From positions 62,001 to 126,000 of the forward strand of contig JAVBLW010000003.1 of the NCBI GenBank assembly GCA_031553215.1: 64,000 nt of DNA. Reading direction: 5' to 3'. Both the position numbers and the translations under genes were made by a program. Below are positions 10,618 to 19,876 of the stretch, one piece after another (position 1 is the stretch's first letter; each line of letters starts with the position of its first letter). This stretch comes from JAVBLW01 sp031553215 (lineage in GTDB: Bacteria > Bacillota_I > Bacilli_A > Acholeplasmatales > Anaeroplasmataceae). The notes beneath the pieces are model-generated. The model did no database searches and was not told where the DNA came from. It saw nothing but the letters and a program-made list of their open reading frames with translations.

Positions 10618-10851
10618 ATGAAAGCATTAGAAAAAGCATTATCAGGTTTAAATATTATAATTAAAATTATTCTAGTAATTTTAGGAGATATTTATGGAAA
10701 TCTAACACGTATTGCAAGAAGTGCCGCAAAAGGAAATATACTTGGGGTAATCCTAGCAATCATTTTATGGCTAGTAATTGGATGGAATATTATTCTAATT
10801 ATTGACTTAATTTGTGTAATTCTTAAAATTAAAATTTGGTGGATTGATTAA
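10618..10851 (+). CDS. Small two-helix membrane protein
   Basis: 77 residues with a good ribosome site (AAAAGGAGAATGATATT before ATG). Two hydrophobic segments lie at about 11-27 and 43-70, separated by a basic stretch (TRIARSAAKGN); the end is KIKIWWID. It could be a small stress or envelope membrane protein; the second segment loosely recalls YqaE/Pmp3-type proteins but the match is weak. No function is assigned. It is monocistronic and followed by a long terminator-like hairpin. Confidence 0.7.
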   Translation: MKALEKALSGLNIIIKIILVILGDIYGNLTRIARSAAKGNILGVILAIILWLVIGWNIILIIDLICVILKIKIWWID

Positions 10852-10881
10852 TAAAATAATTCAATTCAGAATAATGGAAGA

Positions 10882-10945
10882 CATCTCTATTCTTGGAAAC
10901 ACATAAAATGTGTGGTAAAATACAAGTAATGAGATGTTTTTTATT
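10882..10945 (+). terminator. Long two-part hairpin ending in U tract (terminator or leader attenuator)
   Basis: ACATCTC (10882-10888) pairs with GAGATGT (10932-10938), with further pairing CTTG/CAAG inside and an inner hairpin ACACAT-AAA-ATGTGT. TTTTTTATTT follows. It may simply end the small membrane gene, or it may sit in the leader of the PreT/PreA operon 34 bp downstream. Confidence 0.55.
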
Positions 10946-10978
10946 TAGAGTAAAAATTAATATGAAGGAGGTTATATA

Positions 10979-12205
10979 ATGAAACAATACGATGTTGAAG
11001 AAATAAGAGAAATGAGTCCACTTAATGTAATAGAGGAAGCCTCAAGATGTTTATTATGCCATGATGCACCATGTTCTAAAGGTTGCCCTGCAAAGACTAA
11101 TCCAGATAGATTTATTAGAGCTATTAGATTTAGAAATTTTAAAGGTGCAGTAGAAATTGTTAGAGAAAATAATTCGCTTGCTGGTATATGTGCTAGGGTA
11201 TGTCCAACAGAAAAACTATGCATGATGGAGTGTTCAAGATGTGGTATAGATAGGCCTATAGAAATAGGACAGATTCAACGATTTATTACCGATTATGAAA
11301 ATGCTACTAACATGACTGTTTTTAATAAGGGCAGCAATAATAAGGAAAAGATTGCAGTAATTGGTTCAGGTCCATCTGGATTAGAAGCCGCATATCAACT
11401 TACTAAAATGGGATATAAAGTATCAATATATGAAAAAGAAGATGAGCTTGGTGGTTGGTTAAGGTACGGTATACCAGAATATAGACTTCCAAGAGATGTC
11501 TTAAATAAAGAGATTACTAGAATTATTGATACAGGAATTGAAGTTATTACAAATACAACAATTACTTTAGAAAAATTAGAAGAATTAAAAAGGCAATATA
11601 AAGCTATACTTTTGGCAATAGGAAAAAATAAAGGAAAAACAATTGATATATTTAAAGATAATGATAATGTTTTTACGGCAGTTGATATATTAACAGAAAT
11701 AAAAAAGGGAAGAAGAGATTTCAACTGGAATTCGGTATGTATAGTTGGTGGTGGAGATGTTGCAATGGATATTGCTGTATCTTTAAAAAAACTAGGAGTT
11801 AAAACTGTTAGTTGTGTTTGCCGAGAAACAAAAGATGAGTTTATTGCTTCAAAAATAGAGAAGGAAATGGCTAGAATTAATAATATTTCTATTTTAGATG
11901 GCTATACTCCTATAGAATGCAATGAAAATGAAGTGATTTTTGAACATCTAAAGATAAATTCTTCATTGAAGATTAAAGCAGATGCTATTATTATGGGAGT
12001 TGGTCAATTTATTAATCTTAATGACTTAGAAATAGAACAAAAAAATGGTAAAGTTGTTGTTGATAAATACCAAATAAATAATAGTAAATTGTTTGCATGT
12101 GGAGACATAGTTGAAAAGGATGAAACAGTGGTTAGTGCAATAGCATCTGGTAGACAGGCAGCCTGTGCAATAAATAAATATTTAGGAGGTGAGGATAATG
12201 CTTAA
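10979..12205 (+). CDS. preT: NAD-dependent dihydropyrimidine dehydrogenase, PreT-type flavin/Fe-S subunit
   Basis: 408 residues. An N-terminal Cys-rich region (CLLCHDAPCSKGCP, ICARVCPTEKLC) binds two 4Fe-4S clusters as in GltD/PreT. The FAD-binding motif IAVIGSGPSGLEAA is near 122, and a second Rossmann motif (VCIVGGGDVAMD) binds NAD(P)H. It passes electrons between NADH and the PreA subunit for reduction or oxidation of uracil and thymine. AAGGAGG precedes the ATG. The downstream preA-like gene overlaps by 8 bp, as expected for a two-subunit enzyme. GltD-like subunits look similar; the preA partner decides the call. Confidence 0.88.
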   Translation: MKQYDVEEIREMSPLNVIEEASRCLLCHDAPCSKGCPAKTNPDRFIRAIRFRNFKGAVEIVRENNSLAGICARVCPTEKLCMMECSRCGIDRPIEIGQIQRFITDYENATNMTVFNKGSNNKEKIAVIGSGPSGLEAAYQLTKMGYKVSIYEKEDELGGWLRYGIPEYRLPRDVLNKEITRIIDTGIEVITNTTITLEKLEELKRQYKAILLAIGKNKGKTIDIFKDNDNVFTAVDILTEIKKGRRDFNWNSVCIVGGGDVAMDIAVSLKKLGVKTVSCVCRETKDEFIASKIEKEMARINNISILDGYTPIECNENEVIFEHLKINSSLKIKADAIIMGVGQFINLNDLEIEQKNGKVVVDKYQINNSKLFACGDIVEKDETVVSAIASGRQAACAINKYLGGEDNA

Positions 12206-13418
12206 AAAAGATTTATCTATAACATTTTGCGGTGTTAAATTTGAAAATCCATTTTGTCTTTCATCTTCACCAGTTTCTAATTGTTATGAAATGTGTAAAA
12301 AAGCTTATGATGCTGGATGGGGTGGTGCAGTATTTAAAACTATTGGTTTTTTTATAGCTGATGAAGTTTCACCTAGATTTGACCATCTTCAAAAGGAAGG
12401 TACTCCTTTCATTGGTTTTAAAAATGTTGAACAAATAGCTGAACATCCACTAGAATTTAATTTAGAACAAATAAGAAAATTAAAAAAAGAATATCCTAAT
12501 AAAGTGTTAATTGCTTCTATTATGGGCGAAAATGAGAAAGAATGGGAAGAATTAGCTAGACTAGTAGAAGAGGCCGGGGCTGACATGATCGAATGTAATT
12601 TTTCTTGTCCTCAAATGACTTCACATGAAATGGGTAGTGATGTAGGAGTAAATCCTACATTAGTATACAATTACTGTAAGGCTGTAAGAAAAGGAACTAA
12701 ATTACCAGTTTTGGCAAAAATGACCCCTAATATTATTTATATGAATGATATCGCTCTAAAAGCTATTGAAGGTGGGGCAAATGGAATAGCTGCCATTAAC
12801 ACCGTAAAATCAATTTTGAATATTGATTTAGAAACTAAAGTACCTCTTCCTAATATAAATGGTAAGTCAGCGGTTTCAGGATATTCTGGTAAAGCAGTTA
12901 AACCAATAGCACTTCATTTTATAAACCAAATGGTTCAAGATCCTAGACTTAAAGGAATCGAGATAAGCGGTATAGGTGGTATAGAAACTTGGGAAGATTG
13001 CACTGAATTTTTATTGTTAGGTGCAAAGACTATTCAAGTTACTACAGCAGTTATGCAATATGGATATAGGATCGTGGAAGATATGATATCTGGTTTATCT
13101 CATTATTTAACAGATAATAATTATAATTCATTAGAAGAATTAGTTGGAAAATCTTCAAGTAATATTGTTTCTACGGATGAATTGGATAGAAGTTATATTA
13201 TATATCCAAAGTTTGACGAAGAAAAATGTATAGGATGTGGAAGATGTTTAATCTCATGCTATGATGGAGGACATCAAGCAATATCTTGGAACGAAGAAAA
13301 TCGCAAACCAATTTTTGATTTTGAACGATGTGTTGGTTGTCATTTATGTTCAAATATTTGTCCTATATCAGCAATAGGATATGGAGATAAAAAAATTAAG
13401 GATTATAAAAAAGGCTAG
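12198..13418 (+). CDS. preA: NAD-dependent dihydropyrimidine dehydrogenase, PreA-type subunit
   Basis: 406 residues from the ATG at 12198, which follows GGAGGTGAGG; the upstream GTG at 12189 is part of that ribosome site. A dihydroorotate-dehydrogenase-type FMN barrel spans about 1-300 (FENPFCLSSSPVSN, active-site loop ECNFSCPQM, AKMTPN, GISGIGG-like phosphate loop). Two C-terminal 4Fe-4S motifs follow (CIGCGRCLISCYDGG and CVGCHLCSNICP). In DPD-family enzymes the Cys of the NxSCP loop is the proton donor, and the same Cys is present here. Function: interconversion of pyrimidines and dihydropyrimidines with PreT. Confidence 0.9.
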   Translation: MLKKDLSITFCGVKFENPFCLSSSPVSNCYEMCKKAYDAGWGGAVFKTIGFFIADEVSPRFDHLQKEGTPFIGFKNVEQIAEHPLEFNLEQIRKLKKEYPNKVLIASIMGENEKEWEELARLVEEAGADMIECNFSCPQMTSHEMGSDVGVNPTLVYNYCKAVRKGTKLPVLAKMTPNIIYMNDIALKAIEGGANGIAAINTVKSILNIDLETKVPLPNINGKSAVSGYSGKAVKPIALHFINQMVQDPRLKGIEISGIGGIETWEDCTEFLLLGAKTIQVTTAVMQYGYRIVEDMISGLSHYLTDNNYNSLEELVGKSSSNIVSTDELDRSYIIYPKFDEEKCIGCGRCLISCYDGGHQAISWNEENRKPIFDFERCVGCHLCSNICPISAIGYGDKKIKDYKKG

Positions 13419-13440
13419 AATAAAATTCTAGTCTTTTTTA
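13409..13440 (+). terminator. Terminator of the preT-preA operon
   Basis: GGCTAGAAT-AAA-ATTCTAGTC hairpin followed by TTTTTT, beginning within the last codons of preA. Confidence 0.8.
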
Positions 13441-13474
13441 AAAAATGATAAAATATAATATAGGAGGTGTTGAT

Positions 13475-14002
13475 ATGTTTTATATAACAAGTTATGATTC
13501 ACCACTCGGTCTTCTTACCATAGCAAGTGATGGAAAAAATATAATAGGTTTATGGTTAGAAAATCAAAAATATTTTGGAAGTACAATTACAACTAATCCA
13601 ATAGAAAAGAATGATTTGGAAATATTTGATCTAACAAAAAAATGGTTAGATAGATATTTTACAGGTGAAAAACCTAGTATTAAAGAATTACCTTTATTAC
13701 CAAGTGGTAATGGATTTAGGCAGGAAGTATGGAATATATTATGTGATATTCCTTATGGAAATGTTATAACATATGGAGATATTGCACAAAAAATAGCTGA
13801 AAAAAGAAATATAAAATCGATGTCAGCACAGGCAATAGGTGGTGCAGTTGGTCATAATCCAATATCGATTATTATACCTTGTCACCGTGTAGTTGGAAAA
13901 AATAATAATTTAACTGGCTATGCTGGTGGAATAAATAACAAACTAAAATTACTAGAACATGAAGGCATTGATGTATCAAAATTCTTTATTCCAAAAGAAT
14001 AG
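13475..14002 (+). CDS. ogt: Methylated-DNA--protein-cysteine methyltransferase
   Basis: 175 residues from the ATG at 13475, chosen because AGGAGGTG lies just upstream. The active-site PCHRVVG contains the Cys that accepts alkyl groups from O6-alkylguanine or O4-alkylthymine in a suicide reaction. The winged-helix part includes GNVITYGDIA, and LTGYAGGINNK with LLEHEG completes the family signature. The N-terminal ribonuclease-like domain is present, so it is the single-domain Ogt/OGT type without an Ada regulator part. It lies just after the preA terminator with its own ribosome site. Confidence 0.93.
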   Translation: MFYITSYDSPLGLLTIASDGKNIIGLWLENQKYFGSTITTNPIEKNDLEIFDLTKKWLDRYFTGEKPSIKELPLLPSGNGFRQEVWNILCDIPYGNVITYGDIAQKIAEKRNIKSMSAQAIGGAVGHNPISIIIPCHRVVGKNNNLTGYAGGINNKLKLLEHEGIDVSKFFIPKE

Positions 14003-14014
14003 TATTGTAAGATG

Positions 14015-14545
14015 TTAAAATTCTGTTAATAATTTATAATTGTTGTTATCTAGAATTTTTTTTGTGAGAATTGCCATTTCCTCTGGCGATTCTTTTTTAT
14101 TTCTATCAACCCATTTGCATAATAAAGAAGAAAGAATAGAAATTTTTAATTCTAATAAGTATTCAAAATAAGGTTCATTTAAGGCATTTAATTTTTCTTC
14201 ATAATGTTTGCGCATTACTGATTTTAGTATGCTTTCATTTTGAGTAGACAATAAATATATTAATCCTGAATGCTTATCCCAGTATTTATAAAAAAATAGT
14301 AATTTATTATTCGAATTTTGTGATTCTAAAAAATACTTATCTACAAAGTAAAATAATTTCATTTCAAGAACATCAATTATATTGTCAAAACATCGATAGA
14401 AGGTAGATCTAGAGATTCCAGATTCTTTCTGAATATCTGTGATTGTGATATCTTCAAGTTTTTTATTGAATAAAATGTGTCTAAGACTTTGATAGATTTT
14501 TTCAGCACTGTCTTTTGAACGTTTATCATTTAAGATATGATACAT
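14015..14545 (-). CDS. TetR/AcrR-family regulator
   Basis: 176 residues. The N-terminal helix-turn-helix reads ITITDIQKESGISRSTFYRCFDN-like, typical of TetR proteins, with a divergent C-terminal ligand domain. GGGGAG lies before the start. It is divergent from the two-gene carbohydrate cassette that begins at 14633; the roughly 90-bp shared intergenic region is where it would be expected to act. The inducer is unknown. Confidence 0.85.
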   Translation of the reverse strand: MYHILNDKRSKDSAEKIYQSLRHILFNKKLEDITITDIQKESGISRSTFYRCFDNIIDVLEMKLFYFVDKYFLESQNSNNKLLFFYKYWDKHSGLIYLLSTQNESILKSVMRKHYEEKLNALNEPYFEYLLELKISILSSLLCKWVDRNKKESPEEMAILTKKILDNNNYKLLTEF

Positions 14546-14632
14546 AGTTTCACTCCCCTGTAGCGTATAATTACGATACTATTGTATCATATCTTTATAT
14601 ATAATAAAATAAAAGAAAAAGGAGAACTTGAT

Positions 14633-15916
14633 ATGACATTAGGAGTAAGAAATAATTATTTATTTAAATCTAACAAACCCTTCTTTTGGTTGGGAGATAC
14701 TGCATGGCTGTTATTCCAAAACCTAAATATGGAAGAAATAAAAAGATATTTAAGAAATAGAGGAGGTTTAGGATACAATGTAATCCAATCAGTCCTAATA
14801 TATTCTTCACCCAAGACTACTGATATAAATGAAATGTCACATGGATATAAAAATCCTAACGATATGGAATATTGGAAAGAGATTTTAGAGGTTGTAGATT
14901 ATGCAAAAGAATTAAATATATATATGGCTTTGCTACCAACCTGGGGTAGTTTAGTTAAAAATAATGCTTTAAATATTGATGAGGCAAAGGATTTAGCTAA
15001 TTTCTTAGGACAATATTTTAAAGATAAAGAAAACATTATTTGGGTATTAGGTGGTGATGTAAGGGGAGATGTGAACCCTGAACTTTTTAATACTATGGGA
15101 AAAATATTGAAAGAATATAATCCTAATCGATTGGTTACTTTTCATCCGTTTGGACGTACTGGGTCATATTTGTGGTTTAATGATAAGAGCTGGCTAGATT
15201 TTAACATGTTTCAATCTGGTCATAGAAGATATGATCAACTAACATTAAGCTCTTGGGATGATAAATCGATGAATGAAGATAGTTTTGGTGAGGACAGTTT
15301 TAAATATGTTATAAAAAATAATTCATACAAAATAAAAAAACCATGTTTGGATGCTGAACCTTCCTATGAGGGGATTGTTCAAGGATTACATGATCTTAAA
15401 GAACCGTATTGGGAAGCGAGACATGTGAGAAGATACGCCTATTGGTCAGTTTTTGAAGGTGCTTGTGGATTCACATATGGAAACAATGCAATAATCCAGT
15501 GTCATACCAAAGATAAAAAGGGTTCATATGGAGTTAGGGAATCTTGGGAAGATGGATTACACTCACCTGGTGGGTCACAAATGCAATATTTAAAAAATTT
15601 AATGGAATCGGTAGATTTTACTAAAGGAGCTCCACATAGTGAATATATTTTAAATCAAAAGCCTGGACATCATAGAACATGCGTATTTGCTTCAGAGGAT
15701 TATATCTTTATATATACCTATAAAGGAGATAAAATTAAAATAGATATATCAAAATATTTAGATAAGAAAATGGATGCTTATTATATGAATCCAGAAAACG
15801 ATTCAATGAGTTACATAAAAACATATATAAATGAACCTATTATTGAGCTACATCCTACTAGAAGACAGGAATTATCGAATGATTGGGTAATTGTTTTAAA
15901 GGAAAGCCATGAGTAA
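14633..15916 (+). CDS. DUF4038-type glycoside hydrolase (apiosidase/GH140-like)
   Basis: 427 residues from the ATG at 14633, preceded by AAAAAGGAGAAC; a more upstream ATG (14582) has no such site. KPFFWLGDTAWLLF and the (beta/alpha)8-barrel pattern with WVLGGDV and CLDAEPSYEG fit the DUF4038 family, in which an Asp in GGD and a Glu in DAEP-type motifs are the likely acid/base pair. The C-terminal beta domain (about 340-427) resembles the collagen-binding-like module often fused there. No signal peptide is seen, so it probably works on imported oligosaccharides. The next gene encodes an esterase, suggesting breakdown of decorated plant pectin side chains. Confidence 0.75.
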   Translation: MTLGVRNNYLFKSNKPFFWLGDTAWLLFQNLNMEEIKRYLRNRGGLGYNVIQSVLIYSSPKTTDINEMSHGYKNPNDMEYWKEILEVVDYAKELNIYMALLPTWGSLVKNNALNIDEAKDLANFLGQYFKDKENIIWVLGGDVRGDVNPELFNTMGKILKEYNPNRLVTFHPFGRTGSYLWFNDKSWLDFNMFQSGHRRYDQLTLSSWDDKSMNEDSFGEDSFKYVIKNNSYKIKKPCLDAEPSYEGIVQGLHDLKEPYWEARHVRRYAYWSVFEGACGFTYGNNAIIQCHTKDKKGSYGVRESWEDGLHSPGGSQMQYLKNLMESVDFTKGAPHSEYILNQKPGHHRTCVFASEDYIFIYTYKGDKIKIDISKYLDKKMDAYYMNPENDSMSYIKTYINEPIIELHPTRRQELSNDWVIVLKESHE

Positions 15917-16625
15917 AGTATATTTAATTGGTGATTCATTAATGCAGGATTATAATATAGAATCTTATCCTCAAGTTGGCTATGGAACTACATTAAGGTT
16001 ATATGCTAAAGAAAATGTTGAAGTTGTTAATTTGGCAAAAGCTGGATGTTCAACAAAAAGTTTTTTAGACCAAAACAGGTTCAAAATAGTAGAAGAAATG
16101 ATAACAAAAGATGATTTGTTAATAGTTGAGTTTGGAAATAACGATGAAAAGGATAGCGATCCATTTAGGTATACAGATAAGGATACAACTTTTATAGAAA
16201 ACTTGAATTATTTTAAAACGAAAGCGATTGAAAGAGGTGCTAAAGTAATTTTTGCAACTAGTCCTACAAGAAGAACATTTGAAAACGGTTTAATTATTGA
16301 TTCACATAAAGGATATCCACAAACTATGGTAAAATGGTGTAAAGAAAATGAATTAATTTGTATAGATTTAAATGAAATTACAAAAGATCTTTATAATTTA
16401 TTGGGTGAGATACAAACAAAAAAATTTCATCTTATTTTCGGAGAAAATATATACACTAATTTTAATGAAGGTAAAAATGATAACTCACATTATAATCAAT
16501 TAGGTTGCATAATGGTATGTGAAAGTTTTTTAACTAGTTTATTAGATAATCATCCAGGCTTAATGTCATATTTTAAACACCCTAAGATAAATAAGTTAAA
16601 TTTTATGTTGCTTACAAAAGACTAA
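15909..16625 (+). CDS. SGNH-hydrolase, rhamnogalacturonan acetylesterase-like
   Basis: 238 residues overlapping the upstream hydrolase gene by 8 bp. Block I is IGDSLMQDY with the nucleophile Ser, block II is KAGCSTKSF, block III is EFGNND, and the C-terminal His lies in NSHYNQLG. This layout matches rhamnogalacturonan acetylesterases (CE12 type), which remove acetyl groups from pectin backbones. No signal peptide, in agreement with an intracellular step after oligosaccharide uptake. Function is inferred from family plus neighbour. Confidence 0.8.
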   Translation: MSKVYLIGDSLMQDYNIESYPQVGYGTTLRLYAKENVEVVNLAKAGCSTKSFLDQNRFKIVEEMITKDDLLIVEFGNNDEKDSDPFRYTDKDTTFIENLNYFKTKAIERGAKVIFATSPTRRTFENGLIIDSHKGYPQTMVKWCKENELICIDLNEITKDLYNLLGEIQTKKFHLIFGENIYTNFNEGKNDNSHYNQLGCIMVCESFLTSLLDNHPGLMSYFKHPKINKLNFMLLTKD

Positions 16626-16684
16626 AAAATTAGTAGCATAATAGTACATATTTGACAATTATAATTAATATGATATAATATCAA

Positions 16685-16780
16685 TATACTCGTGAGGGAG
16701 TAGTTTGCGTGTAATCACGTGTCAAGTCAACATCCTGGCCTCTTTGCCTGGCTTGTCTTAAATAACGAGACTCATGTATG
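16685..16780 (+). ncRNA. yybP-ykoY manganese riboswitch aptamer
   Basis: The two conserved Mn2+-site loops of this class are visible: GAGGGAGTAG at the 5' side and AACGAGAC at the 3' side, closed by a P1 stem (ATAC..GTGAG with CTCAT..GTAT). The central arm CAACATCCTGGCC..GCCTGGCTTG is also typical. A terminator follows, and the next gene is a P-type ATPase, a known target of this class in lactic streptococci. Confidence 0.88.
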
Positions 16781-16812
16781 GTTAATACTATGCATGAAAT
16801 AATATTTTCAAT

Positions 16813-16853
16813 AAATCCATGCATGGTAGAGATACTAAGTATGGATTTTTTTC
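16813..16853 (+). terminator. Riboswitch expression platform: intrinsic terminator
   Basis: AAATCCAT (16813-16820) pairs with ATGGATTT (16841-16848) followed by a T run. The 3' flank of the aptamer, CTATGCATG (16788-16796), can instead pair over nine positions (one G-U) with CATGCATGG (16818-16826), giving an antiterminator. This predicts Mn2+-induced read-through. Confidence 0.8.
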
Positions 16854-16884
16854 ATTTATAAAAAGAAGGAGCGAAATTAAAGAG

Positions 16885-19539
16885 ATGAATGAAGAGCAGA
16901 GTAGTAGGCCGTGGCACTCACTAGAAATTGAAGAAATCTACCAAGCGTTAGATACTTCAATTGCTGGATTAAGTGATGCCGAGGCAGAAAAGAGATTGAA
17001 AGAAAATGGTTCAAATGAATTAATAGTTAAAAAAGGAAGAACGGTTTTTCAAATGTTGTGGGAGCAATTTAAAGATCCTATGATTTTGATACTGATTGCA
17101 GCTTCTATACTATCTTTCATATTAGATCAACTTTTAGAAGGAATTGTAATATTAATAATTATTACATTAAATGCTATTATAAGCATTATTCAGGAGAAAA
17201 AAGCAGAGTCATCATTGGAAGCATTAAAAAATATGACAACAACTTATGCGATTGCGCTAAGACAAGGTGAAGAGAGCCATGTTAAAGCCCGTGATTTAGT
17301 AGTTGGTGACATTATAATGTTAGAGGATGGAATGAAGGTACCAGCAGATGTTAGATTGATAGATTCTTCTAGTTTGAAAATTCAAGAATCATCATTAACA
17401 GGTGAATCAGTTGCAGCTGAAAAAGATGCAAATGACAAACTTTCTATTACAACATTATTAGGTGATAGAACCAATATGGCGTATTCATCAACATTTGTTA
17501 CTTATGGAAGAGGATTTGGAGTAGTTGTAGAAACCGCTATGAAAACTGAAGTAGGTAAAATTGCTGGATTAATGGATAAACAAGAAGATTTGGATACACC
17601 TATAAAACGAAAATTAGCATCAGTTGGTAAAATATTAACATGCTTTGGAATTATTATTTGTATAATTATTTTTATTATTGGATGTATATATAAGCAACCA
17701 CTTGTACCTTTAATAATGACAGCCATATCTTTGGCTATCTCAGTTATTCCAGAAGGACTTCCAGCTACTGCAACAATAGTTTTAGCCTTAGGAGTTCAGA
17801 GAATGGCTAAAAAAGGAGCAATCATACGAAAATTACCTGCAGTTGAAACATTAGGTAGTGCAACGATTATTTGTACGGATAAAACTGGTACACTGACAAT
17901 TAATCAAATGACTGTTACTCATATGGCTGCAAATGGAGATTTAGTTGATGCAAAATATCGTGAAGTAAAAGAAGCAACTGAGTGGAGTAAATTATATTCT
18001 GAAATAATATTTGCAGGTGCATTATGTAATAATTCTGAATTTGATCCTGATAATAAAGGCAAAATTCTAGGAGATCCAACAGAGGGTGCATTGATAATGC
18101 TTGCTAGAGATTTTGGATATGATCACGATGAATTAGAAAATCAATTCCCAAGGTTGTTTGAGCAACCATTTGATTCAATTAGAAAAAGAATGACTACAGT
18201 TCATCAAATAGATAATAATTATATTGCCTATACAAAAGGCGGAATAGATGAAGTATTAAAAGAATGTAATAGAATTATTACGACAGAAGGAATAAGGGAA
18301 ATAACTGAAAAAGATATAGAATCGATTAGAAAAATATCAGATGACTTGGCCCAAAATGCATTGAGAGTATTATCATTTGCAAAAAAAGAGCTAGTAAGTA
18401 TTCCTAATGATGAAGATGATGTAGAAAGTAATTTAATATTTATTGGATTAGTTGGTATGATTGACCCGCCAAGAGAAGAGGTCAAGTTGTCGATAAAGTC
18501 ATGTCATAAAGCAGGAATTAGAACAGCGATGATAACAGGCGATCATCAAATTACAGCGATTGCAATTGCAAAAGAATTGGGAATATTTCATGATGGCGAT
18601 ACAGTTTGTAATGGCTATGAATTAGAAGAAATGTCTGATGAAGAATTACAAATTATAGCGGCCACTACTACTGTATATGCACGTGTTTCTCCGGAACATA
18701 AATTGAGAATTGTTAATGCTTTAAAATCAAATGGAGAAGTAGTTGCAATGACTGGTGATGGGGTTAATGATGCCCCAGCATTAAAAGCTTCAGATATAGG
18801 TATTGCTATGGGAATATCTGGTACAGATGTTGCAAAAGAAGCTTCTGATATGATATTAACAGATGATGATTTTACTAATATAGTTGATGCTGTTGAAGGC
18901 GGAAGAAGAGTATATAAAAATATTCAAAAAGTTATCCAATTTTTATTGGCTGGTAATATTAGTGAGATATTGACTATTCTAATTGCTGTAATATTTAATC
19001 TACCTGCACCTTTGCTTGCAGCTCATATACTTTGGGTAAATCTTGCTACAGATACTCTTCCGGCACTTGCATTAGGGGTAGATCCAGCAGAAAAGAACAT
19101 TATGAAGCAAAAACCAATTAAATCTAATTCCTTGTTTGAAAAAGATTTAATATTTAGAGTAATATTGCAAGGAATTTTTATTTCTATTGCTGTTTTCATA
19201 GCTTTTATCATAGGATATAAAGATGATTTAGCATCTGGACAAGGAATGGCATTTTGTACAATAGCTTTTTCTCAGTTGTTTTATTCTTTTAGTCAAAGAT
19301 CGAATTCGGAAACAATGTTCTCAAAAGAATTTTTTAAAAATAAATATTTAATTATGGCAACTTTGCTTTCCACTTTTTTTATGGTTGCGTTACTATTTAT
19401 TCCTAGTATTAGAGCGGCTTTTGAATTATCATCAATCAATGGAAATGAGTGGTTAATAATCTTAGGATTATCGATTATTCCTACAATTCTTGTTGAAATA
19501 CTTAAATTATTTAAAAGAATAAAGAAAAGATCAAAATAA
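16885..19539 (+). CDS. P-type (P2A) cation ATPase, probable Mn2+ exporter
   Basis: About 884 residues. The phosphorylation site is CTDKTGTLT, the actuator motif SLTGES, the hinge MTGDGVNDAPAL and the TM4 metal motif PEGLPA; an N-terminal cation-ATPase domain begins at RPWHSLEIEEIYQAL. The family includes Ca2+ and Mn2+ pumps. Because a yybP-ykoY riboswitch controls it, I infer Mn2+ efflux, as for L. lactis YoaB and the pneumococcal MgtA pump. I chose the ATG at 16885: the open frame extends back to 16819, but that ATG is inside the terminator hairpin, and AAGAAGGAG lies 13 bases before 16885. Confidence 0.92.
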   Translation: MNEEQSSRPWHSLEIEEIYQALDTSIAGLSDAEAEKRLKENGSNELIVKKGRTVFQMLWEQFKDPMILILIAASILSFILDQLLEGIVILIIITLNAIISIIQEKKAESSLEALKNMTTTYAIALRQGEESHVKARDLVVGDIIMLEDGMKVPADVRLIDSSSLKIQESSLTGESVAAEKDANDKLSITTLLGDRTNMAYSSTFVTYGRGFGVVVETAMKTEVGKIAGLMDKQEDLDTPIKRKLASVGKILTCFGIIICIIIFIIGCIYKQPLVPLIMTAISLAISVIPEGLPATATIVLALGVQRMAKKGAIIRKLPAVETLGSATIICTDKTGTLTINQMTVTHMAANGDLVDAKYREVKEATEWSKLYSEIIFAGALCNNSEFDPDNKGKILGDPTEGALIMLARDFGYDHDELENQFPRLFEQPFDSIRKRMTTVHQIDNNYIAYTKGGIDEVLKECNRIITTEGIREITEKDIESIRKISDDLAQNALRVLSFAKKELVSIPNDEDDVESNLIFIGLVGMIDPPREEVKLSIKSCHKAGIRTAMITGDHQITAIAIAKELGIFHDGDTVCNGYELEEMSDEELQIIAATTTVYARVSPEHKLRIVNALKSNGEVVAMTGDGVNDAPALKASDIGIAMGISGTDVAKEASDMILTDDDFTNIVDAVEGGRRVYKNIQKVIQFLLAGNISEILTILIAVIFNLPAPLLAAHILWVNLATDTLPALALGVDPAEKNIMKQKPIKSNSLFEKDLIFRVILQGIFISIAVFIAFIIGYKDDLASGQGMAFCTIAFSQLFYSFSQRSNSETMFSKEFFKNKYLIMATLLSTFFMVALLFIPSIRAAFELSSINGNEWLIILGLSIIPTILVEILKLFKRIKKRSK

Positions 19540-19585
19540 ACTATTACTTTCTATTGCATATAGTTTTTAAATAAAATAAAAGAAG

Positions 19586-19635
19586 AAAATGGATTTGAAA
19601 ACCACCAATAGGGTGTAGATTATCAAATCCATTTT
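19586..19635 (+). terminator. 13-bp inverted repeat hairpin after the ATPase gene
   Basis: AAAATGGATTTGA (19586-19598) and TCAAATCCATTTT (19623-19635) are perfectly complementary, enclosing a small inner hairpin (CACC..GGTG). It probably ends the ATPase transcript, though the following run (ATATATATTAG) is not a strong U tract. Confidence 0.55.
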
Positions 19636-19876
19636 ATATATATTAGCACATAATGACTTTATCAACTAATGCTCAATTCTATAGGCTTACGCAATATGAA
19701 TAATTAAATATGGAATTACTTCTAAGGATATATTTTTAAGGGAAGTATTATTTCTTAAAATCATAAATATTGAGGATTAATATAAATATAGCCTTTATAT
19801 AAAAAAAAATATATGTTATAATAGCATAAAATAATTAGTTCAAAAAAAGTCGAAAAAGAGAGAAAATGGTAGAAAT
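19636..19876. other. Intergenic region upstream of the McrB-like operon
   Basis: AT-rich, no open frame of note. A TATAAT-like hexamer near 19816 could be the -10 box of the following operon; the -35 box is unclear. No ribosome-site-linked small gene seen. Confidence 0.4.

Noticed and set aside
16819..16884. N-terminal extension of the P-type ATPase
   Set aside because: It is encoded by the riboswitch terminator hairpin and has no ribosome site; the family start matches the ATG at 16885.
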